From contig NC_088303.1 of assembly GCF_032854445.1 (NCBI RefSeq), forward strand, positions 18,485,501 through 18,549,500: 64,000 nucleotides of DNA. Reading direction: 5' to 3'. Of the stretch, positions 49,811 through 61,500 are shown one piece after another. The stretch is from Liolophura sinensis (lineage: Eukaryota; Mollusca; Polyplacophora; Chitonida; Chitonidae). The notes under the pieces were generated by a model. It saw only the letters and a program-made list of their open reading frames with translations. It did not search any database and was not told the origin of the DNA. The first letter of the stretch is position 1. Each line of letters begins with the position of its first letter. Both the position numbers and the translations under genes were made by a program.

Positions 49811-50879
49811 ACTTTGCCACCATCTATAAAGCCATTTATCAATATTAAAATATATATGCCCTATCAAGTATAGGCCTATAGTTGTACCACTGTTGACGTG
49901 TTTGACATAATGCGTATACGTTGGCTATACTGGGATGAGGAAATATCATGATCGGTACATAACTATTCAGGAATATATTTTAATATTTAGTTTACCTTCT
50001 CAAGAATTTTACTACTACGACTGCCCTAATTCCTCAACTTCTTCGCACATGAAAGAGCAACTTTTGATGCAATTAATGTACTTTCTTTATTTGATTTTGG
50101 AGAGAAAGACTGCGTTTATTGTGGTGAGCAGTTTCAGAGCTTCACTTCCCAGGCAAAATTTATTTGTTAACGCTGTTTTTATTTTACGTTATATATTTCA
50201 ATGAAAATATTTTCAAAACCTTTTGAGTAATATTTAGTCTATCTGTACCTCAGAATTGTCAATGTCTGCTTGGTGTGGGATGGGTATCCGTAAGTACACA
50301 TGAGGCTATAATGTATATCTAGTTTGGCCAGTGTTTGACGCAGACCACAGATGTTCAAATGCATAAAACGCGGCAGTTAGCATTGAGTAATATGGGCAAA
50401 GACGTAATAAGGGAGTGTAAGCTCTTTACTTGGTGACAGGTCCCGCATGGGTCGCTCACAATGATACTGATTTTTATACCATAAGAGTGAATGATTGTAC
50501 AGGTAAGTAAAATCTGTAAATGTCTATCATATTTGTCACCTTGATTTCTGAACCTTTTCGCATATAAAACAGCAACGTTCACTGCAATTTATGCACATTT
50601 ATAAATTGATTTTGGAGCCAAAACTACAGTTGTCGGATTCGCCAGTTTCTGGGCTTCACAAAAAGTATAATTTTATCAGTCAACACAGAACAGTGCCTTC
50701 AGAATATGCTCGAGTAAACACCCTGCAAACATGAGTAAAGGTTGAAGAATTACCGTATATATGCACCAGTGAAATACGGTTGGTTACGCGTATTTGCACA
50801 TGAAGAATTCGCACAAGATCACGATGAAGCCTTTTGTATGTACATGTATGGTAGTATATTTCTAACATCGATTACGTCT
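49811..50879. other. Non-coding stretch with an old duplication
   Basis: 49920-50190 and 50460-50690 share ordered words ('cgcacatgaaagagcaac/cgcatataaaacagcaac', 'ttgattttggag', 'gcttcac'), suggesting two diverged copies of one unit. No gene was recognised. Confidence 0.45.
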
Positions 50880-51052
50880 CTGACCGCTGGGTGGGGTGTT
50901 ATGTCTGGTGTCTTCGGCATGACACCTCAGTGAGGGCAGCGCCTTGGCGGAGTGGACCCGCCCTGCCATACGACGACACACTATATGTAAACATACCTAA
51001 TGGCTCTTCCTCGTTATAATACTAAAAAATTGTTACGTACGACGTAAAAAAT
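50880..51052 (+). mobile_element. SINE family B, 3' half
   Basis: 'gggtggggtgttatgtctgg', 'tgtcttcggcatgacacctc', 'ggacccgccctgccat' and the tail 'aaattgttacgtacgacgta'. The head is missing. Confidence 0.8.
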
Positions 51053-51851
51053 ACAACCATCCATTTATTCGAGTCTTTTGCGGCGAAAAACAGCTGCAGA
51101 TGATTAATCTGCACGAGACCCATGCAGCGGTTTGGCGGACTAAGCAAATGCCTACCGACATGGTAATGCCGACATACATTCCTAAGTTAACCAAACCGCT
51201 GTAGTTCTCATATCAAAACTTGTTTACACGAAACTCAGGTTCGTCTGAATTAATACTGCCGATGTCAGAGGCGTCAAATTTTCTACCAGTATAAATAAAT
51301 CAATTCAACACAGGCTCTGCCATAGAGCCGATATGGACTGTCCATTTTTCTGTATCTGCAATCAGGTTTAAAGCTTAATAGGAAATCATTTCCAAAGACT
51401 ACAGATTCACTTTGCAAAGCTTGTGGTTAAATTTTAAATCTTTAAATTTTTAAAAGGGTGAATGATTTTGAACTTTTATTGCATCATGTACGCCTGTCCA
51501 GGAGACGAAGGAATTACAATTCTCTGGGGGTTTAATGTAAATCTACTTACCACAAAAACTTGGAAAGATTTACTAACTCTTACTAAACTAGTACATATAC
51601 CAACTTGCATAAGCAAACAAGCAATAACTCTTACTGAACACATCTACCCCCAACGTGACTAATCTTGAACATATCTACTACCACACCAATGCCATACATG
51701 TAGACCTTAACCATATACCTGTATATGTTTGCCACTTTGCAATCTTTGTGACACAAACATGTCAGTGCAAAACTATTACTTACTTCTAGGACTATGGCAA
51801 ACTTTAACAATGACAAATTCCCTTAATAAAAGGGCTCGGATCTCAATAAAT
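51053..51851. other. Non-coding stretch with a small inverted repeat
   Basis: 'tgcagcggtttgg' (near 51124) pairs with 'ccaaaccgctgta' (near 51192). Nothing else was recognised. Confidence 0.4.
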
Positions 51852-52094
51852 GGGGTGCCTCCGTGGCCGAGGGGATTAGCACGCCACACGCGCAATGGCC
51901 GAGGAACCAATGCGGTCGTTCCTGGTTCAAATCCAGCTCTTGCTGGCTTCCTCTCCGGCCGTAAGTGGTAAGGTTTGTCAGCACCCTGCGGATGGTCGTG
52001 AGTATCCCCCGGGCTCTGCCTGGTTTCCTCTCCACCGTAATGCTGACCGCGGTCGTATAGGTGAAATATTCTTGAGTACGGCATAAACCATTAC
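51852..52094 (+). mobile_element. SINE family A, full-length copy with tRNA-like head
   Basis: The head 'tccgtggccgaggggattag' (A-box) and 'ttcctggttcaaatccagct' (B-box) lie about 60 bp apart. They are followed by 'cttcctctccggccgtaagt', the body 'ccccgggctctgcc' and the tail 'tcttgagtacggcataaacc'. This is the copy that best shows family A to be tRNA-derived. The internal spacing is too long for a working tRNA gene. Confidence 0.9.
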
Positions 52095-52299
52095 GTCGAT
52101 AAAAATGGATTGCTGAAGAAATTATATATGAAATGAAAATACGTGACGAATTATCAAAACAGCAATCAAGTAAAACCGCAACAAGTTGTGTGATAGATAC
52201 ACAACAAAAACTTCATGCAAGTCTATACTCAGTGGGACACATTTAACCTTTAGAAAACTATTAAGAGTTTACATACTAAATCTACCCGTAGATCTCTTC

Positions 52300-52950
52300 A
52301 GACTACTGTCCAGCAGTTGGAAGACCCTATACTGGAACTGCCACAGATCTTAATAAATGTTTCACAGAGTTAAGAAACAGAAAGTGTCTTACTAAGGACA
52401 GTATTGTTACTACTCCGTCTTTCAACTAAATAAAATCTTTCCAGCATAATCCATAGTGAAAACTGACTATATATTTACACCCTAGTAGCAATTTACTACG
52501 TGATAATAAATTTGGATTCCGACCAAAACACTCCTGCTTAACCTCTCTCACGAAACTCACTGAAGACTGGATCAATTCCACCAACAGTAATGAAATAGTT
52601 TAAGCAGTGCTTATTGATTTCCGGAAAGCTTTATCCTTCACTGATCATAAACATCTACAGAAATCAAAAATCTATGGCATGAGTCTAAAAGAGCTTAGAT
52701 TTACTTGGATGGTGTTTTACGTCAAAAGAACTTAAATGATTTTTGAATGCAGGACTCAAGCGTATGTCTAAGTAATACTCTATCCAGTACATCATTAATG
52801 TTAAAACTGGTGTTCCTCAGGGTTCGATCCTAGGACCCCTCCTTTTTATTCTCTATTTAAAAGACATACTCTTGCGCACAGATAAATGTAACCAAGAAGT
52901 GTATGATAATGATGCTACAATGCTCAATTCAGCCAAAAACATTACAGATT
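52300..52950 (+). pseudogene. Decayed non-LTR retrotransposon reverse transcriptase
   Basis: In one frame 'FGFRPKHSC' (from 52511) and 'VLIDFRKA' (from 52607) match the fingers region and the first catalytic aspartate motif of LINE reverse transcriptases. An in-frame TAA lies at 52601. In another frame 'GVPQGSILGPLLF' (from 52809) matches the next conserved motif, and 'VYDNDATM' stands where the Y-A-D-D box is expected. The stop and frameshift show an inactive copy. The 5' and 3' ends of the element are not recognisable. Confidence 0.85.
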
Positions 52951-52960
52951 TTAATACAAG

Positions 52961-53016
52961 GCCGCCGTCGTATAAGTGAAATTTTCTTGAGCATACGGCG
53001 TAAAACACCAGTCAAT
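52961..53016 (+). mobile_element. SINE family A tail fragment
   Basis: 'gccgccgtcgtataagtgaa' and 'cggcgtaaaacaccagtcaa' match the 3' end of family A. It adjoins the decayed reverse transcriptase. Confidence 0.75.
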
Positions 53017-54738
53017 TACATGAACAAATACACGAAATGCATCTCTTGTTAATGGTGGTAAATCTCTTGTTAATGGTGGTAAATGGTGCTTAGAAAAAAA
53101 TTAGTAGTGACAAAACCACTGCAATTCTGTTAGTAAGAACAAGAACTATAAGAACTGTGCTATAAAAATTAACGAAACACGAAAAGGTAGACGATTTAAC
53201 GAAGAGTATGTTTTTACGGAAAATGAGAACAGAACCATAATTTTTGAGGCATATTTTACATTTCTTATTAGCCGCACTGTTTCATGCGTATTTTCCGTCA
53301 ATAGTTTGAAATATTTGGAAATGACGTTATCGCTGAACATTCCGGGAATCACTTTTACAGGGAATCAACCAATCAAATCAATGCCCATGCACAAGCTGTT
53401 AGGTGTCCATACTGATCATGCGGTAACCCCAGAAGGCAAAAACATTCCCCTGAAAATTAAGTTTATTAACCATGCAATCAATATCAGTTCTTTAAGCATT
53501 GTATATAAGGATAATTTTCATAGCTTTCAAAATTACTTCTGAAGCTTTTAAAAAATAATGATAATAACATGAGGTTTTATTTATATGTGCCAGACCATGG
53601 CCAAACACCCATCTGAGTTAATATACGTACAGTATGCCCATAATAATGATATATTAGACGTGTCAACCCATCTTTTTAAACTACACATATACAGACCGTC
53701 TTATGGGCACGCCGAACGACAGTATTTACTGTACTATACCAGACATGATGAACACTAATAATCTCTTCGATAGTTTCTAACATTAGCCCTGAGATTAAGA
53801 TAGCCGTCTATCTTAATCCGTGCTTAACCCAAACATACCTAGCAAACTTAAGAGTACGATTACCCGTGTGGTATCTTCGATAGTTTATTGCATTAACCAT
53901 GCATCTAAAAGAAGTGTTACATAAGCCGACATACATGCGTGCACATGTAGGTTAGGTCAGTAGTTTTAGCACAATTGTAGCCCTTCTCGATGGGCTAATT
54001 TAGGGTCAATAGGCCTGTGATTGACTTTCATGCCACAATCGCCCTGTAACTCACGTTTCGAGTAATTGAAACACAGACAACAGCAATACGTATTGGAGTA
54101 TTTACAACGCTTTGAAATTGATTTATAAAGCTTTAAAATATGCAATAAATATATGTAGAATGTAGGCCTGCATTTAGCGGTCATGTGCATGTCAGGACAG
54201 TTTGGACGTAAGTATGGTCACGTTGAACTGTTCACTGTGAGGAGACTGCCATATGCCTGGCCGCAAGAAGCAGCGAAGTAAGGCACTGAACAGTTTAGTC
54301 GAGAAAAGAAAATGATTTTCATCTGCATAAGGTTTGTGAACAGACTAATAGTTTATAGGTTACTGCCGTTTTAAAAGTGATATGAGCATTTTACAGCACG
54401 ACAGGCTGCTAATACACGCATCAAAAACAACAAAAGCTGCATTGACAAGCCTGCACCCAGACGACAACAACAACAACATATGCTGTTCAAAGCATAGGCC
54501 CGTAAACACGTCAATGTATACTTTAACTTTCTGACTGTTGCTCGTGCGATGGATGCTGTGACGTTTTTTAGTGCCAGTTATAATGTATACGCAAAAGAAA
54601 GTGCTTAGTTTAGCCTGATAATAGTTGGTTTTATTCTGGCAGTTGTTAGTGCATCCATAATCAGCTTAGTACAGTCATGACTGTGGTTACCGGTATGTAT
54701 TATAATAGCTTCACAAGTCAGTGAGCCCATCAGGCAGA
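53017..54738. other. Non-coding stretch, nothing recognised
   Basis: A 21-bp direct duplication, 'ctcttgttaatggtggtaaa' plus one base, lies at 53043-53084. Open frames nearby carry no domain. Confidence 0.45.
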
Positions 54739-54873
54739 CACTTGGAACCGTCAAGTACAGCAAAGCAAAATACTACAATACATTGTGCCCTAGGATACTA
54801 TAATAGCCTATCCTGGTGTATCCTATATTGTAGTACTGGTATTTTATTTTTCTTTATTGGTTGGTTCCAAGTG
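54739..54873. mobile_element. Foldback MITE-like element
   Basis: 'cacttggaacc' (54739-54749) is the reverse complement of 'ggttccaagtg' (54863-54873). Inside, 'aaaatactacaata' pairs with 'tattgtagtactggtatttt' imperfectly. It is 135 bp and non-coding. Confidence 0.6.
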
Positions 54874-55036
54874 ACTATGGCCCGTCAGAGCTGAAGTAAC
54901 ATTATCTAATGTCATGTATACGGTAAATCACTTTGATGCAGTGTTTTCATTGATTTTCGATTGCATTTACAGTAGTCCATCTCTGATAACAGTGCTGTCC
55001 ACAGACCATGCATTAGTAACTGATTTTGATTCTGTT

Positions 55037-55135
55037 TATTTACTTTTTTGATCGGTGTTTACACTGTACCCAACATGAAGAATATTTCACTTACACTATG
55101 CCAGCATTATGGTGCAAGGAAATCGAGCAAAGCTG
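55037..55135 (-). mobile_element. SINE family A fragment, degenerate
   Basis: 'gatcggtgtttacactgtac' and 'gaatatttcacttacactat' with 'ccagcattatggtgcaagga' match the 3' half of family A in reverse with many changes. An old copy. Confidence 0.7.
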
Positions 55136-56624
55136 TGCTGTCAGTCCAACTCAGCAGTAAATACTCATGCAATGCGTTATAATTGAGATATGTCAGCATT
55201 AATGCATTAAACAATTGCACAAAGTCAGTGGAAATATTTCAGTACAACTACCGTACATACGATGAATGTCGCAGAAAAACTGTCACATTATAATTACAGA
55301 AAAATGCAGTCCCATATCCATGAAACACAACATTATGGCTTAGCATTCTAGTGTTTGTATACAAACTGTAGTGAGTGGGAATTCCCATTTCTACATTTAT
55401 GTAATTCTTTCTTATTTGAGGTACATGTACATTCACAAAGCAATTAAATACACAAACTGCCATTTTTAGAGCTATTTTTTTCTAGTAACAAATACATATC
55501 GATTGACAGCTCATGAAAAATAGCAGTGGTAGATTGACATGCAAATTGATCCAAGGTAGAGAAACAGACTGTGAGTTCACTTGAAAAAAAAATTGACAGT
55601 ACTACTATGGTACAGTATTTGTATGAGCCTATAGTACTGTGATAAATCATGGCAGTAATGTCTACTTATAGTCATACAAAATCATCTGAAGAAAATACCC
55701 GGGGTTCAGACATTGGGATGTAAAATTGAAATGGACAAATTGTTAATTCATTATGTATAATCATTATTCCATATAATTGATCTCATCATCATGATCATGT
55801 AGGTGAATACATGTAACAGCCTTGCGAAAAATGGTATGGATTTCAGTACTTAAGAGATGCATATCAGAGGTTAAATCCTAGTGATACCAACAGATTAAAA
55901 CCTTTATTATATACATAATCCGTATGCATATCCATACAAGATATTCTGGTGCTTTGTAGTTGGTTTGACAAGGGATCTTCAGATGTCTGTTTAAGTCAGT
56001 ATAAAAAAGAATTTGTATATAATTAACCACACTAATAGTGATACGAAATAAACCAATTGACAGTATGTTTTTCCTATGATTTTTATTATCTTTGCTTGTT
56101 AGGGCACCCAGACTAATAACACACAAGCCCTCTATGGGGTTAAAGATAAGTTTAGTTCAGAGCATGATGTGGGCTTTGTACTGAACCACTTGGGTGGGTT
56201 TAAATGTTCTCCATAGAAAACGACAAAAACTCTTCTTTACCTTTCTTCTTTGGGCATAAAAATGACTTTAAACTGCAATTTTTGTAAGGCTATCCAAACG
56301 TCTGGTGTAGTGTGGTTTGTAGGCCTTTATTTCCGTAATTTTTCACCGGAATGGATTCCTGTAGGTTTGCTTTGTGGGAATCCACCAGAATCTAGGTCAA
56401 ATCTAGTACCACAAAGTATGCAGTTACTCTAAGTTTTAATATGTGGTATATAAAATCAAACAGTTTCGGGTGACATAAATATCACTATAAGAGGGATAGA
56501 AATAAGCCCCACAAATCAAAAGTCCAGCAGGGCCAGCTGACTTGGAATCAATTTTTTAAGGTCATGGCTTGATGATAGAAAAAAGCACTATGCCAATAAG
56601 GTTTTAACATTGTAGGTTGATCTG
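55136..56624. other. Non-coding stretch, nothing recognised
   Basis: No exon or repeat recognised on either strand. Confidence 0.4.
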
Positions 56625-56715
56625 ATATATATATATATATATATATAGTTTATTATTATTATCCTTTATATTATATATATATACATGTATGTATAAATAT
56701 ATATATATATTTATG
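56625..56715. repeat. (TA)n-rich microsatellite
   Basis: Interrupted runs of TA repeats. Confidence 0.9.
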
Positions 56716-58315
56716 CACAGATATATTGTTATTTTATATGTAGATATATGCATATGTATTTCCTTTTCGCACATTCCTTTGTGAAATCTTTAAGCGAGGA
56801 CAGGCAGGCTGTTCAGAGCGAAGCAATTATGATGTGTGCATGTTATATTTACTTGTGCCAGTTTTCTGCTGACTCCAAGCTCTGTTTCCAAGCTGTGGGT
56901 CCCAGGCAGTTTGAAGTGGCAGGTGTTCTGGTTTAGTGACCTTCTCACTAAGGTGTCTTCGGCTAATCTCTGGCTTACAGGTGCTAGTGGCAACGTTAAG
57001 TGAGAAGGAGAGAGAGCAGAAGAGGTGAGTGGTTTAGAGCACATGCTAAGGAGCTTACTTTTCCATACAGACCCTGAAGGTGAGGAGCAGAAACATATAG
57101 CACACTGGTATTGGTGTGAAACAGTGCAAATGATAACTGTTAACATGGTTAAGGGTGGACTTTCTACAGCTCCGCAGGTTAGCCAGGTATAGTTTTAGAA
57201 TGTTGTAAAGCTGGGTTTTGTATGAATACATTGAATCGCATGTTCAGCTTACATTTCAGTTAGAAGGTTTTCCACTTCTTTTGAAAGCTGCTGCTGAAAA
57301 ATTTATATTCTATGATATAAGAGAGGTATATGACCTAGTTTTTACATTTACAAGTGTATTCCTTGACTCCTTGCATCTGATTGTGATTTTCATTGAATGG
57401 GGGCTGTGTCAGTACATCATTATTCATGTTTTCATAATATTTGATAACTACATGTACATATAAGTATTTTGTATATGTGCTTAACTTGATATATCTGAAT
57501 TTTTGTTTGTAACAGCACCCTTATTGCACAAATTGCCAAGAATTATTTGCCTATGCTCATGTGTTAATATGTATTTGAGTCCTGCATGACCTTGCCTAAT
57601 GTGACCACATGTTCAGATCCCACTCTCACTCCCATTCTTGTCAGCAGAAGGCATAGGAGGTTCACCCTGTGCTTTACTGGTGAAGTTGGGGGAGGGGGGA
57701 GCTTAATGGTTTTGAGAAACGCTATTTTGATGACAGTTAACACGGGAGAGATAGTGGAGATACTGGTTTGATTCCAGCCTCGAAATATTTGCGATGCCTT
57801 TGGGCACCTCCTGTGCCCTTGACCTTTGGGCACCTCCTTTGCCCTTGACCTTTTTGCCGAGTGCCATTGTATTGACAGTATTAGTAAATATTCTCAAACA
57901 CAGAATTAACCACCAGACAATCAAATCAAATCGGTATCACTGTCAGAGTAGGCATCGGTGTCGATTCTCCTTTTCCTGTACATAATGATGTACCCTCTTT
58001 ATAAAAGCTTTAGCTTGTGAATGATTATGTCTTAACACCTCATCCGCTATACCTCAGCCATATGGTGGCAGTGGTTGGGTTGAAGTTGTGCATGTACATG
58101 TGTAGCATTGACTGAATTTTGACTATAGAAGTGACAAAATGATTCTGAGGAGTTTTAAATAGTTATAATATTTGCAGAGATAATATATTTTCTGTATTCA
58201 GATATTTTAGGTAAAGAGAAATGAAGATACTTGTATGATTTACATATAGTATATATTCTTATATTAACTATCACAGTCATGATGTATTGCACTGTCATTT
58301 TGTTGTGTCTTTCAG
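56716..58315. other. Upstream region of the SLC6-type gene
   Basis: A short segment at about 56991-57024, bounded by 'gcttacag' and 'gtgagtgg', could be a small non-coding 5' exon, but this is weak. Near 57797-57852 a block containing 'tttgggcacctcc' and 'tgcccttgacc' is tandemly duplicated. No promoter motif was identified. Confidence 0.35.
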
Positions 58316-58576
58316 GTATAGGACCCAGAGGGTGTTGTGCAGTGGCTGAGACAGACTGGCTGAACTCTGTGACCTCAGGGACATTTCTACTGCTGGGTGG
58401 GAGGGCTAGTCTATACAGAGGTGATTCACTCTGTGCTGATTTTTGAGGTGACAGACCTGCGCTCCCCAAACAGCCTCTGTGTGACACAGTTAACCATCAC
58501 TCAGTTACCTCACAGCTGACTCCTGCCCTGGGAACATTCATACTTGCCTCTCCTCACAGACTAGCCGCAAAGCATC
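58316..58576 (+). other. Probable 5' UTR part of the first coding exon of the SLC6-type gene
   Basis: An acceptor-like 'tgtgtctttcag' ends at 58315 and the following GC-richer sequence runs without a donor to the ATG at 58577. This fits an exon whose first 261 bases are untranslated, with at least one exon further upstream. It is an inference from splice signals only. Confidence 0.45.
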
Positions 58577-61500
58577 ATGGGACATGAGGAACGGGAGATG
58601 ATGGAGGTTGACCGGGAGGCAGCAGGAAAGAAACCGATCGGGGAGGGGCAGAGAGAGACCTGGGTGGGCAAACTTGACTTTGTCCTGTCCTGCATTGGCT
58701 ACGGCGTTGGAATTGGAGACCTTCTGCGTTTCCCTTATGTTTTTATCAAGAATGGTGGAGGTATATAAGGGCTCTGCAGCATTTATTACTCTCTTCTTGT
58801 ATGTGTTTTACATACGACAGCTTTAGAGTTTTTTGTGAAGTTTGATTAAATTGTTATCAAAAAAACTTAAGTGTTGGCATCAAATGTGCATTTATGTGTT
58901 TCTGAGGCCAAACTTTAGGTGAAGAGCTGTCAGAGGTAATTTCACAATAAATATGAGTATATCTACACAAAAAGTACAAGAAAAGGTTTTGTCTTGCTGT
59001 TCACAAGTTTCATAAGCTTCTTGTTGGCAGGGATTTGTGTGAAAAATATTACCTAATTATTTCCCATATGTTGTAAAAGGGTGGGGGGGGGGGGGGGGGG
59101 TGGCAGTGGAGGTGGCCAAGAGACTAAAAGTGATGACCTTTTTGATCACTAAGAGTTCAAACCTGGCCTTGGTTAGGGAAATTGTAGATTCTTCCACTAT
59201 TCATAAGGCCTTGGTAACAATAAGATTTTGATGACGCTCATGTTGCCATTTACACACTTGTTCGTGGAAGACCACTTTTCTTCCTTCAATGTGATGTGCA
59301 TATCTGTTATCACAAATCAAAAAGTTCATGAGTAAGTTGCCAAAGGTTTGTGGTTTATCTTGGACATTCTGCTTTTATCCACCCTTGTGTTTGTTCTCCA
59401 TCTTATAAGGAAAAAATTCTGGAGTATGGCATTAGACAACAATGAAGTAAATAAGTCCCTGGAAAACACATATACTTCTTAATAACTTTTGTTTTTGTTG
59501 CTATTTTTGCGCTAAAGTATTGAAATGCTGTTTCATTCTGCCACATCGTGTTTGTTCATTCCAGGGGCATTTCTCATCCCTTTCCTCATCTTCATGGTGC
59601 TCTGTGGATTCCCGCTCTTCTACCTGGAGGTGGCCATTGGTCAGTTCTCAAGCCTCAGTTGTTTGGCTGTCTGGCGGATATGCCCTCTCCTGAAGGGCAT
59701 TGGCTATGGGATGGTAATCGTCTCTGGCATCCTCAGTCTCTACTACATCATGATGATTGTCTGGACAATGTATTTTCTCGTCATGTCCTGCATGCCTGAG
59801 CTGCCCTGGGCAAGCTGTGACAACCCATTCAACACGGACTTGTGCATCCTGAGCCGAAAAAAGAATGGCACAACACCTGCCCCTGGCCTGTTGAATTCAT
59901 CCATGACAAATATCAGCCTGGCTTCCACCCTGGGACCTGTGACAGATGACAGGACCCTGTACACCAACTCGTCGCTGTATAGCACTACCACCCTGGCACC
60001 TAGTCACTACAGAACTGCTGCTGAAGAATTTTGGGAGTAAGATCTTAGTTTCTAGATTTTCTCACACTGTCATTGTTTATGAGTGGCATTTAGCAGTCAG
60101 ACTGCTTGTTTTCCATCAGTATGGCATGTAAGTGTGTACATCATAAATGGAATAGCTTGTCAATAGCTTGTGTAAGGTCTGTAGTTTACATTAGGAACTC
60201 TAGTTTAAGCAACAATCAAATCAATAATACATAAATTTTGGGAGTAAATATTATAAAAAAGACTGCCAGCAACCTGCAGATGGTCATGGGTTTCCCCAGG
60301 CTCTGAATTGTTTCCTCCCACCATAATTCTGGCTGCCGTCGTACAAATAAAATATTCTTGAGTATGACATAAAACAGCAATTAAATAAATAAATAAATGA
60401 ATAGACTATACGACAGACTTTTGGCAAAAGATTGATCATTGTAAATCCAATAGAATTTTTGCTATTCTTTGTAGAAAAGCTCAAAAAATAACAAAATATC
60501 AGCATCAGCTGTGGAAATGTCACTGTTCAACATCTGTACAAAAGTTGTTATTTATTTGTAAAGTGGGTATTATTGTAACTAAACCCTCGTGAAACATGCA
60601 TAATTCGCAGGAAATATTTCCTGGTGTATTTCTGCTACCTAAATATTCTCAAGGTGCTGACAGTAGTTCAAGACTCTAAAATACAACCCTGTGCTTGGAG
60701 AAGTTGAAAATGCATTCTGCATGCACAAGGAGAGGACTGATTTTCACACCACAGAGCACATACCAACAAATCGCAAGTTACATACATGTTATGATTTGTA
60801 GAGATTGGAATGTTGTCCCTGACACTAAGCAACCTGTTCTCTGGTTTACAGACGAGGTGTATTAGAACTGTCCTCGGGTATTGATGACCTTGGCTACCCC
60901 AGATGGCAGCTTGTCCTGTGTCTCTTCGTCTCTTGGGGTGTGGTCTTCCTCTGCCTTGTCAAAGGTATCAGAACTTCGGGCAGGGTAAGACATTGAGGAG
61001 GTAAATGGTAGACACAGGGAGGAACTCAGCATTTCCATAGGCAGGCCTGAACTTTTGCTTATACTGACTGAGAAATACATGTACGATGTGCACAAATCTT
61101 TTGTAACTTTGACCAAGATCTGTCCACCTCATTGCCCTAGCCACTCATGGGTTTTCCGCATGAACATGTAAACTAAAGGTCTTTAACAGTTTAAACAAAT
61201 GCCTGTATTGTACAGTGTTTAAAGCAGACACAAAGATCAAGACTGAAGTTACCTGTCTACACATATGAGATCAGCTTTGCACATTTGAAAAGAGTTTACC
61301 TTTCCTAATACACGTATTAAAAATCAAAACCGTAGTGGACTTCAAGACAGTTTACAGTGACATTAAGTGGCATTTGAACCATGTACAGGGTAGTTCTGAT
61401 GTAGTACTGTGGCCTTATATATATGTATGGGGATAGGTATGGTGATTTTACCAGTTTTGCTACATGAACATTCCATTGGTTTGACTGCATTGTGCAGTAA

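Noticed and set aside
51852-51945. Functional tRNA gene
   Set aside because: A-box and B-box words are present but the arms do not fold into a tRNA, and the segment continues into the SINE family A body.
56790-57146. 118-codon minus-strand open frame
   Set aside because: No domain recognised; the plus strand here is the upstream region of the transporter, and the frame lacks splice support.
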